Below are positions 6,853 through 12,520 of a stretch of 12,520 nt of DNA, in pieces (position 1 is the stretch's first letter; each line of letters begins with the position of its first letter). A program made the translations under genes and the position numbers. The stretch is taken from assembly GCA_034433615.1 (NCBI GenBank), contig DAOUAJ010000189.1:1-12520 (forward strand). The letters run 5' to 3'. This DNA comes from DAOUAJ01 sp034433615 (GTDB lineage: Bacteria > Chloroflexota > Anaerolineae > DUEN01). Below the pieces are notes generated by a model. It was not told where the DNA came from, searched no databases, and worked only from the letters and a program-made list of their open reading frames with translations.

Positions 6853-8046
6853 TTGCTAAAAACCGACGCGCAAACCACAACACAAACTGTGGAAAGTGAT
6901 CGTTCTTCTGAGGCTGTCACGATCATACGGCACCTTCTTCATCTCGGCCAGCAACAGGGGTATGTGACGTATGAGGACGTGATGGAAGTGATCCCCGAAG
7001 TCGTGTCAGACCTGGACGCGGCAGAGGAGGTTTTCGCTGCCTTGTATAAAAAGGGGGTGAAGATCGTCCAGGCTTCAGACGAAAGCTCCATGGAAGTCGA
7101 TGTAGACTCTCTGGAGTCCGATCTCGACCTCAGCGAAATCGCGGTGGACGATGCTGTCACTCTATACTTGAGAGAAATCAGTCGAGTGCCGCTCCTTACG
7201 GCGGAAGAAGAGGTACAATTAGCTCAGCGGATGGAGCGCGGACGCGCTGCACGCTGCCGATTAGCTCGTGGCATTGGAGATCCGGTGGAGCGCCAACGCC
7301 TGTCGGCGCAGATGAAGGATGGTGAAGCTGCGCAGCAGCACTTAATTGAAGCGAACTCGCGACTGGTGGTTAGCGTTGCCAAGAAGTACATGGGACGCGG
7401 CGTTCCATTCCTGGACCTGATCCAGGAGGGAAACATCGGCCTCATTCGCGCTGTGGACAAATTTGACTATCATCGCGGTTACAAGTTCAGTACTTATGCC
7501 ACCTGGTGGATTCGGCAAGCGGTGACGCGGGCCATCGCCGATCAGGGGCGTACTATTCGCGTACCCGTGCACATGTACGATCAGATTAATCGGGTGCATC
7601 GAGCCAGCCGGAATCTAGCGCAAAAACTCGGACGTGACCCCTCCGTAGAGGAGATCGCGATAGAAATTGGCGTAACGCCGGAGAGGGTCGAGCAGATCAT
7701 TCAAGTTTCACAGCACCCCCTCAGTCTAGAGATGCCAGTAGGCGAGGAGGAGGACGCTTATCTGGGCGATTTCATTGAAGATACCGAGACGCAGCCACCT
7801 GGCGATGAAGCCAGCCGGCACATCCTGCGTGAGGTCCTTGACGAGGTTATGGAATCACTTAGCCCACGTGAGGCCCGCATCTTGCAGATGCGATTTGGCC
7901 TGACAGATGGGTGCACTCACACGTTGGAGGAGGTGGGACGCAAGTTCGGCGTCACCCGGGAGCGGATTCGCCAGATTGAGGCTCAAGCGCTCAGCCGCTT
8001 GCGTCATCCCAGCCGCAGCCGCCGCTTGCGAGATTACCTGGGATAA
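6853..8046 (+). CDS. RNA polymerase sigma-70 factor, primary (RpoD/SigA) type
   Basis: This 397-residue sigma factor has a region 1.1-like N-terminus (about 20-75) and an acidic linker. Region 1.2 follows (DDAVTLYLREISRVPLLT, 99-116), then region 2 with LDLIQEGNIGLIRAVDKFDY and the core -10-binding segment STYATWWIRQAVTRAI (213-228). Region 3 starts at IRVPVHM. Region 4 ends in a helix-turn-helix, VGRKFGVTRERIRQIEAQAL, near residues 361-380. The spacer between regions 1.2 and 2 is short. The segment YKFSTYATWWIRQAV is that of group 1/2 factors, so it should read TTGACA/TATAAT promoters such as those seen in this window. Whether it is the sole housekeeping factor or a close paralogue cannot be told. 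The start is a TTG with tandem Shine-Dalgarno motifs; a GTG at 6889 is an alternative. Confidence 0.93.
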   Translation: MLKTDAQTTTQTVESDRSSEAVTIIRHLLHLGQQQGYVTYEDVMEVIPEVVSDLDAAEEVFAALYKKGVKIVQASDESSMEVDVDSLESDLDLSEIAVDDAVTLYLREISRVPLLTAEEEVQLAQRMERGRAARCRLARGIGDPVERQRLSAQMKDGEAAQQHLIEANSRLVVSVAKKYMGRGVPFLDLIQEGNIGLIRAVDKFDYHRGYKFSTYATWWIRQAVTRAIADQGRTIRVPVHMYDQINRVHRASRNLAQKLGRDPSVEEIAIEIGVTPERVEQIIQVSQHPLSLEMPVGEEEDAYLGDFIEDTETQPPGDEASRHILREVLDEVMESLSPREARILQMRFGLTDGCTHTLEEVGRKFGVTRERIRQIEAQALSRLRHPSRSRRLRDYLG

Positions 8047-8092
8047 ACCTTCCCAGTTTCAACCGCGTAAACGCACCAGATGAACCGCCGGG

Positions 8093-8530
8093 TCAGCAGC
8101 CGGTGGCGGCGGTGGCCTCCCGCACCAGGCGAGCCAGGGTGCTCAAGTTGAGCCAGACGTTGGTCAGGAAGTCTATAGCTTTGCCGCGTGGCAGGCCCTA
8201 GACCGGCAGGTGTTTGAGGCCTCGACTCTGGAAAGCGGCGTTGCGCCCTTCGACAGCATGGCGGGCTCGATGATAGAGGTGCTCCCAGGCCGGGGTTTGG
8301 TAGGGGATGTCGCGCACCAGACGGATGGAGCCGTTGGGGAAGCGGTCGGCGATGTTGATGATGCGGCCATGGGGGTGATCAGGCCCCTGATAGGGGCAGT
8401 CCTGAGGTGGATAGAGGACATCAGGCAAAGTCACGGCCGGTGTGATCCCTTTGCGGCAAGCCTGATCGCAAAACCGCTTGTGGTGTTGACGGTCGTTGTC
8501 GTTGCCATTGGAGGTAATGACTCCGACTTG
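8093..8530 (-). pseudogene. Decayed transposase C-terminal fragment
   Basis: On the minus strand a 146-codon frame reads SNGNDNDRQH, then FCDQACRKGITPAV, RIINIADRFPNG and HARHAVEGRN-like sequence, and ends LSTLARLVREATAATGC before a TGA at 8095-8093. A single in-frame TAG at 8200-8198 interrupts it between HLPV and GLPRGKA, where the coding sense continues unchanged. The 5' end lacks a start: a TGA lies at 8533-8531. The R-x3-E pattern in RARHAVEGRN and the ending resemble DDE transposases that I recall from Chloroflexota. The family assignment is from memory and moderate. No terminal inverted repeats or target duplication were found, so this is a fossil and not a complete element. Confidence 0.6.
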
Positions 8531-8556
8531 TCAAAGCCTGGCAATTCGGGTATAAT
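8528..8556 (+). promoter_or_regulatory. Promoter of tRNA-Pro
   Basis: TTGTCA (8528-8533) and TATAAT (8551-8556) are separated by exactly 17 bases. Transcription would begin near 8563, about 24 bases before the tRNA. The -35 coincides with the 5' limit of the transposase fragment on the opposite strand. Confidence 0.8.
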
Positions 8557-8586
8557 TGATAGTGTACAGACGCCTGGCCAGGACAA

Positions 8587-8663
<77 letters not shown>

Positions 8664-8756
8664 GGGACCGTCAGGTCAGGCCAGTGGACAAGCCGTGCAG
8701 ACTGAGATGAGGGGTTTGGGGCACGATGGGCTCCGAGGCCCTTTCAGGCCACAAGC

Positions 8757-8786
8757 TTGTAGTCTTCGCAGTTCAGAAGACTATAG
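8757..8786 (+). repeat. Stem-loop downstream of tRNA-Pro
   Basis: TAGTCTTC (8760-8767) pairs perfectly with GAAGACTA (8776-8783) around an 8-base loop. Three further pairs, two of them G-T, can extend the stem outward. It is immediately followed by the tandem hairpin units. Confidence 0.6.
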
Positions 8787-8823
8787 CCCATGCGGGCTAC
8801 AAGCGGTCCATGCGGGCCACAAG
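8784..8823 (+). repeat. Two tandem 20-base hairpin units with identical ATGC loops
   Basis: The string CCATGCGGGC occurs at 8788-8797 and again at 8808-8817, exactly 20 bases apart, each followed by YACAAG. Each unit folds: TAGCCC-ATGC-GGGCTA in the first and GGTCC-ATGC-GGGCC in the second. The arms differ but stay paired. A partial third copy, GGCCACAAG, lies at 8747-8755. Confidence 0.65.
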
Positions 8824-8926
8824 ATCACAGTCTGTACGGCTCGTTTATTGTCTGAGGCCAGTGAAGAGCTTTCCCCTCGCCCCTTTCACTGCAGGCTGTA
8901 TAACACTTCTCTGAGATAGGCCCAGG

Positions 8927-9235
8927 ATGGCGTCATGGCGCATAGTCTGTGTAAAACGAGGCTCAGTCATTCACCCGATCCCGCATACTCATGTCGTAGG
9001 CGTCGGCACGGGAGACCGCCCGGACTGGGCCGACATGCGGTGGACATTGGCCCAGATTCTGATAGCCATGGACGAGGGGGACACTTTCTATACGCGGAGC
9101 GCAACCAGCGGGCAAGTCACCCAGGTTGAGAGATACGTATGTCCTCACTGCCATCAAATCCACATTCGGTCAGCCAGCGGTAGTGTTCCAGACAATAATC
9201 TGGACAACCTGAGAAGTTGTGCCTATGATTCGTAA
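8927..9235 (+). CDS. Small DUF3892-like protein
   Basis: This 102-residue protein begins with WRIVCVKRG and ends with PDNNLDNLRSC. Between them lie WTLAQILIAMDEGDTFYTR and a VERY strand. The order (IxCV strand, an 'xxAI/L-DxGD-xFYxR' segment, closing PDNNLxxLxxC) matches what I know of DUF3892 proteins, whose function is not established. A Cys-Pro-His-Cys motif (CPHCH, near residues 72-76) is extra and might bind a metal. The Shine-Dalgarno is weak (GGCCCAGG region before the ATG). Only 20 bases separate its stop from the M28 peptidase start, so the two may share a transcript. Confidence 0.75.
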   Translation: MASWRIVCVKRGSVIHPIPHTHVVGVGTGDRPDWADMRWTLAQILIAMDEGDTFYTRSATSGQVTQVERYVCPHCHQIHIRSASGSVPDNNLDNLRSCAYDS

Positions 9236-9255
9236 ATCCAGAAAGGACAATGGCC

Positions 9256-10485
9256 ATGTCAGACCCCACTGAGCACTATGTAGACCGTGCGCTGAAGCAT
9301 CTGCATCACCTGGCGGTGGAAATCGGCCCGCGGCCGCCCACGTGGGAAGGCGAACGCCGCGCCGCTGAGTACGCCGCCCAGGTCATGCGGGCCGCCGGCT
9401 TGCGCGACGTGCGCCTCGAACCTTTCGCCAGCGGCCGCTCGACCTATTGGCCTTACACCCTGGCCATTGGCGCGGGCCTGCTGGGCAACCTGCTCTATCT
9501 GCTGAAGCCGGGCCGCCTCAGTGCGCTGGTGGCAGCCCTGCTAAACGGCCTGGGCGCGCACGGCTTCTACGCCGAGGCCAACTTCGACGACAACTGGATG
9601 CGCCGCCTCTTGCCTGTCGGTCCCAGCCAAAATGTCATCGGCATGATCCCGCCACGGGGTGAGCGCCGACAGCGGGTGGTCTTGTTGGGCCATCTGGATA
9701 CCCATCGCACCCCTGTTTTTTACAGCACCCCCACCTGGTTACGTCTGTTCTCCACGTTAGTTGGAGCAGCTTTTGCCAGCCTGATCCTGGGCAGTATCGC
9801 CGCCAGCCTTGGCTTCCTGACCGGCCGTGCCCGTCTGGGATGGATGGGACGATTAGCGACCATCTTCGAAGCGTTCGCCCTGACCATGACCCTTCAGGCA
9901 GAGACCACACCCTATACGGCCGGTGCTCATGATAACGCTTCGGGAGCAGCTACCGTTCTGGCTCTGGGTGAGCGCCTGGCCCAGGAGCCCTTGCAGCACA
10001 CCGAAGTGTGGGTGGTGAACAACGGGTGCGAGGAGCTAGGGTGTTACGGAATGGCCGCGTTGCTGGATGCTCATGGTGATGCCCTGCGCGACGCCTACTT
10101 CCTGGACTTCGACATGGTGGGGATGGGGCAACCGGGGCTGCTGATCCGCGAGGGCCTGTTGCGGAGTTACCACCCCGATCCGGGCCTATTAGAGATGGCC
10201 CGTCAGGTCGCCGCTCAGAATCCGGGTTTGATCGGCAGTGTGCATCCAGGTGGCGCCTACACCGACATCGGGGTCGCCATCAAGCGCCGCTTCCGGGGCC
10301 TGGTCATTGACTCCCAGTTGCCGCCGGGTCACCCGGCGACGGACCGCATGGGGTACTGGCATCAACCTCAGGATACCTATGACAAGATCGAGCGTGAGAG
10401 TCTGGCCAAAGTCCACACCTTCGCCTGGGCATTGCTGCAGCACATTGACCGGCAAGTCACGTCCGACGATCAATCGTTGGGCTGA
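9256..10485 (+). CDS. Membrane-embedded M28-family zinc metallopeptidase
   Basis: This 409-residue protein has the metal-site motifs of peptidase family M28: GHLDTH (H146, D148), GAHDNASG with the bridging Asp at 226, the catalytic and ligand Glu pair in CEELG (259-260), DFDMVG (285) and a late His in YWHQPQDTYDKIE (369). Such enzymes are aminopeptidases or related amidohydrolases with two zinc ions. Hydrophobic stretches near 67-84, 88-104, 165-188 and 198-213 suggest membrane segments, two of them inserted between the first His motif and the bridging Asp. The catalytic site may thus be membrane-tethered. The ATG at 9256 is chosen because AAAGGA (9242-9247) lies 8 bases before it; the ATG at 9250 is only 2 bases from that motif. 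The C-terminus runs into a palindrome repeat, which adds QSLG. Confidence 0.88.
   Translation: MSDPTEHYVDRALKHLHHLAVEIGPRPPTWEGERRAAEYAAQVMRAAGLRDVRLEPFASGRSTYWPYTLAIGAGLLGNLLYLLKPGRLSALVAALLNGLGAHGFYAEANFDDNWMRRLLPVGPSQNVIGMIPPRGERRQRVVLLGHLDTHRTPVFYSTPTWLRLFSTLVGAAFASLILGSIAASLGFLTGRARLGWMGRLATIFEAFALTMTLQAETTPYTAGAHDNASGAATVLALGERLAQEPLQHTEVWVVNNGCEELGCYGMAALLDAHGDALRDAYFLDFDMVGMGQPGLLIREGLLRSYHPDPGLLEMARQVAAQNPGLIGSVHPGGAYTDIGVAIKRRFRGLVIDSQLPPGHPATDRMGYWHQPQDTYDKIERESLAKVHTFAWALLQHIDRQVTSDDQSLG
10463..10480. repeat. Second copy of the stop-codon palindrome
   Basis: CCGACGAT and ATCGTTGG pair around CA, with one G-T pair. The element CCGACGATYAATCGTYGGGCTG is shared with the palindrome at 6738-6759. 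It covers the last codons of the M28 gene, in the same reading phase as in the DUF4340 gene. It probably marks the 3' end of the transcript. Confidence 0.65.
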
Positions 10486-10553
10486 ATGGCAAGAGGCAAG
10501 GAATGGCGCCCGAGAACGTTCGAGTGTAGTGGCAAGAGAATTCGAGTATAAGT

Positions 10554-10568
10554 GCCGAGGGCCTCGGC
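10554..10568 (+). terminator. Short GC hairpin between the M28 and hypothetical genes
   Basis: GCCGAG (10554-10559) pairs with CTCGGC (10563-10568) around a GGC loop, followed by TTGGG. The stem is stable but has no T run, so it is a weak terminator candidate. It argues that translation of the next gene begins downstream of it. Confidence 0.3.
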
Positions 10569-10582
10569 TTGGGCACATCCCC

Positions 10583-12067
10583 ATGATGGGATGGAAGAGG
10601 CAAAACTTGAGTTGGCTTTTCGGTCCAGACTATAGCGGCGCGTATAGCCTGATGCGGCAATTGCGCATTCGCCCTTACATCGTCTTTCCTGGCCCCGATA
10701 CCCGAACGTTAGCAATCTACATCCAGTATGCGGGAGCGCCGGCCTTTCTTTTAGTACATCAACGCTGGGCCTGGCTCAGGGAGGAAGGGGAAGCACAGCA
10801 ACTGGAAGAAGACCTGGCTCGCCTTCGGCAAGAAGCGGAAGCCCTGTCTCAACGTCTGAACTGTCCGGTGGCAGGCATACTGCAACTCTTTGGGTGGTAT
10901 CGAAGAAAACCTGCCCTGTTTTCGTCCACGGCTAACCAATACGATTTGAGCCTGGCGCACCTCGATTTTCCTTTGAGAGCAACCGATCTCAGATGGATTC
11001 GACCTGCTTTACCTGCATCCACTGTGCCTCTGCCTCCGTTTCCCAGGCTGACCTGGCTGCCGGATCCTTTCGATGCCCGATGGTGGCAGGCTCAACTGAC
11101 TTCCTGGGACACCCTGGATGACGCCGAACGCAAGAAAAGGGCCAAGGGCCTATGTCTGCAGGCCTTACACCTGCTGCAAGAAGCGCCAGCGCGCTTGCTG
11201 GTCGAAGGCTCGGCACTTTTGATCCCAGTCCATCAGACCCTCTCTCTACTGCTCGATCTGCTGCACCATCTCAGCGGGCAGCGATACCTCCTGTGGACGG
11301 GGCTGTATCTGGCGGCGGCTTGCATGGCTGATCCTGAATGGTCAACGCGCTCCGAATCGGTCGTCCTCAACTTCCTCAACACTCTCCTCGAGCGTCAAAC
11401 ATCCTGGAGCGTGCGCCAAAGGCGGGTTTTACTGCGTGGACTGCAACTGCTGGTGGAGAAAAGTTGGGAGCATAATTTGTCGCCGGAGAGTGCCATCGGC
11501 TCTTTCTTCCGAACCCTTTTCACCGATCTGTTTGATATGAGAGATCCGCCGGAGGATTGGAAGTGGGAGATGCATCTCAAAGACCTCTGCCGCACCCTGG
11601 CAAGCAAAGGGTATCTCCCACTCGATTTGTGGAATAGGAAACGGAAGCATTACTTGATTCACGAAGAGATGGTGGCCAGTGCCTATCGAGGTCTGCTCGA
11701 GAATTTTCAGGAACAGCCTGAATTATCAGCCTGGCGGCTGCTTCGGGGTGTGGCGTTTGACCCACCCTTCAGCCAGGTATTGTACCATCACTTGTGTTGG
11801 ACTTTCTATGAAAATACTTTCTCTGACGCGTTTTGGGAGCTGGCCGCGCGGGAAGTCTCATTGGCGGAGAGGGTGGTAAAGGTCGCTCTAGAACAGCAGA
11901 GCGATCCTCACCTGCCGCTTGCTCCTCAAGCCCGTGAGCGTCTGACCACCCTGATCCGTCAGTGGCTGGCCAGTCCAAATTTCCCCTCTCACCTTCGCCA
12001 GAGTTTTGAAGATGCTTTGACCAGGCTCAGTACAACCTTCCTGATGCCGGAAGGAGGGAAACAGTGA
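10583..12067 (+). CDS. Unrecognised 494-residue protein
   Basis: I do not recognise this protein. The frame stays open far upstream into the M28 gene, but that part is out of phase with a real gene. I therefore start at the first of two ATG codons (10583, 10586). Neither has a clear Shine-Dalgarno; a TTG at 10607 has GGAAGAGG at 10593-10600 and is a good alternative. Visible features are a Trp- and Tyr-rich N-terminus, a charged heptad-like helix near 63-92 (LREEGEAQQLEEDL, then ARLRQEAEALSQRL) suggesting a short coiled coil, and a Leu-rich helical C-terminal half. No signal peptide or membrane helix is evident. Codon use appears less GC-rich than in the neighbours. The stop overlaps the start of the UxuA-like gene (GTGA), so the two are coupled. 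Confidence 0.75.
   Translation: MMGWKRQNLSWLFGPDYSGAYSLMRQLRIRPYIVFPGPDTRTLAIYIQYAGAPAFLLVHQRWAWLREEGEAQQLEEDLARLRQEAEALSQRLNCPVAGILQLFGWYRRKPALFSSTANQYDLSLAHLDFPLRATDLRWIRPALPASTVPLPPFPRLTWLPDPFDARWWQAQLTSWDTLDDAERKKRAKGLCLQALHLLQEAPARLLVEGSALLIPVHQTLSLLLDLLHHLSGQRYLLWTGLYLAAACMADPEWSTRSESVVLNFLNTLLERQTSWSVRQRRVLLRGLQLLVEKSWEHNLSPESAIGSFFRTLFTDLFDMRDPPEDWKWEMHLKDLCRTLASKGYLPLDLWNRKRKHYLIHEEMVASAYRGLLENFQEQPELSAWRLLRGVAFDPPFSQVLYHHLCWTFYENTFSDAFWELAAREVSLAERVVKVALEQQSDPHLPLAPQARERLTTLIRQWLASPNFPSHLRQSFEDALTRLSTTFLMPEGGKQ
12051..12057 (+). promoter_or_regulatory. Shine-Dalgarno of the UxuA-like gene
   Basis: AAGGAGG lies inside the last codons of the preceding gene, 6 bases before the GTG at 12064. 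It decides the GTG start and, with the 4-base GTGA overlap, points to translational coupling. Confidence 0.7.
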
Positions 12068-12520
12068 AACTGGGATTAGGGCTATATGCAGGCATGGTGA
12101 CGGAGGATAACCTCCGCTTTGCCCGGCAGATAGGGGCCACGCACATCGTCGCCCATCTGCCAGGGGAGGAGACGCTGCCCTCGACGCGCGAGGGGTTTTG
12201 GTCCTACGACGATCTGCGCCGTCTGCGGGAGCACGTGGAGCGCGCCGGGCTGAGGTTGGAGGCCATCGAGAACTTTCCGCCTCATCATTGGGATCAGGTC
12301 CTGCTGGGTGGATCTGGGCGCGCGGCCCAGATGGAAAATCTCAAGAAGACCATTCGTAATATGGGCCGGGCGGGCATCCCGATCATGGGCTACTACTTTA
12401 GCCTGGCGGGGGTGTGGGGGCGAGTCCCTGGCCCCTTCGCCCGCGGCGAGGCTATCTCCGTCGGATACATCGAGGATCAAGCGCCAGAGCAGATACCGAT
12501 CCCCTACGGCGAGGTGTGGG
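12064..12520 (+). CDS. Mannonate dehydratase, UxuA-like (runs off right edge)
   Basis: The first 152 codons are present. The segment LEAIENFPPHHWDQVLLGG (near residues 64-82) followed by ENLKKTIRNMGRAGIPIMGY and LAGVWGR is characteristic of D-mannonate dehydratase (UxuA). This enzyme converts mannonate to 2-keto-3-deoxygluconate in glucuronate breakdown and has a TIM-barrel fold. The N-terminal strand and the helix RFARQIGATHIVAHLP fit this fold. The metal ligands of the C-terminal half lie outside the window. Several Chloroflexota carry paralogues, so the exact substrate is open. The GTG start has an ideal Shine-Dalgarno and overlaps the preceding stop. The coupled unknown gene upstream may belong to the same pathway, but nothing in its sequence shows this. 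Confidence 0.85.
   Translation, partial: MKLGLGLYAGMVTEDNLRFARQIGATHIVAHLPGEETLPSTREGFWSYDDLRRLREHVERAGLRLEAIENFPPHHWDQVLLGGSGRAAQMENLKKTIRNMGRAGIPIMGYYFSLAGVWGRVPGPFARGEAISVGYIEDQAPEQIPIPYGEVW

Larger units (their letters stand above)
8664..8926. other. Spacer between tRNA-Pro and the DUF3892-like gene
   Basis: No gene is evident on either strand. The spacer holds a stem-loop at 8757-8786 and two tandem 20-base hairpin units at 8784-8823. There is also an isolated -10-like TATAAC at 8899-8904, with no good -35, which might serve the following gene. No run of T after the tRNA suggests a strong terminator. Confidence 0.6.

Noticed and set aside
8784..8823. Start of a CRISPR array
   Set aside because: There are only two units, they are 20 bases long in direct tandem without spacers, and no cas gene is present.
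10238..10582. Upstream extension of the unknown protein frame into the M28 gene
   Set aside because: This part is out of phase with the M28 gene, which has all its catalytic motifs up to residue 369, and it has Arg/Ser/Pro-rich shadow composition.
12082..12480. Minus-strand open frame opposite the UxuA-like gene
   Set aside because: The plus frame carries mannonate dehydratase motifs and a perfect start context; the minus frame is a shadow.

Overview
The window reads as chromosomal DNA of a GC-rich, non-model bacterium. The most likely source is a member of Chloroflexota (Anaerolineae-like). This is an inference from overall protein style: a Thr-Pro-rich tail on a membrane-anchored protein, a GldF/GldG-like ABC cassette with a DUF4340 partner, a domain-shuffled M28 peptidase and a decayed transposase. 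No rRNA or other decisive taxonomic marker is present. Nearly all genes lie on the plus strand; the exception is a divergent pair at the left end.

Layout: (1) Positions 1-1460, minus strand, carry a MoxR-type AAA+ ATPase followed by the start of a DUF58 protein that runs off the left edge. Their promoter (TTGTCA-17-TACAAT, 1526-1498) fixes the MoxR start at a GTG at 1460. (2) Facing it is a plus-strand promoter, a short leader with a strong hairpin, and a class I methyltransferase with a C-terminal zinc ribbon. The start codon of that gene lies inside an exact copy of the ParB-binding site parS (TGTTTCACGTGAAACA). (3) Positions 2725-6748 hold a four-gene cassette: ABC ATPase, ABC-2 permease, GldG-like membrane-anchored protein and DUF4340 protein. 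It is probably one transport or envelope complex. (4) A primary-type sigma-70 factor lies at 6853-8046. (5) Next come a decayed transposase fragment on the minus strand, a tRNA-Pro(CGG) with its own near-consensus promoter, and a 263-base spacer with small tandem hairpins. (6) A DUF3892-like small protein, a membrane-embedded M28 metallopeptidase, an unrecognised 494-residue protein, and the first 152 codons of a mannonate dehydratase (UxuA-like) complete the window. The last two overlap by GTGA.

The most notable signals are the exact parS overlapping a start codon, which suggests an origin-proximal location, and a palindrome found at the 3' ends of two unrelated genes (6733-6760 and 10463-10480). 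Both genes enter that palindrome in the same reading phase: it supplies the stop codon in one gene, and a single base change abolishes that stop in the other. No CRISPR array, prophage or complete insertion sequence was seen. I do not see a clear new defence or mobile system here.
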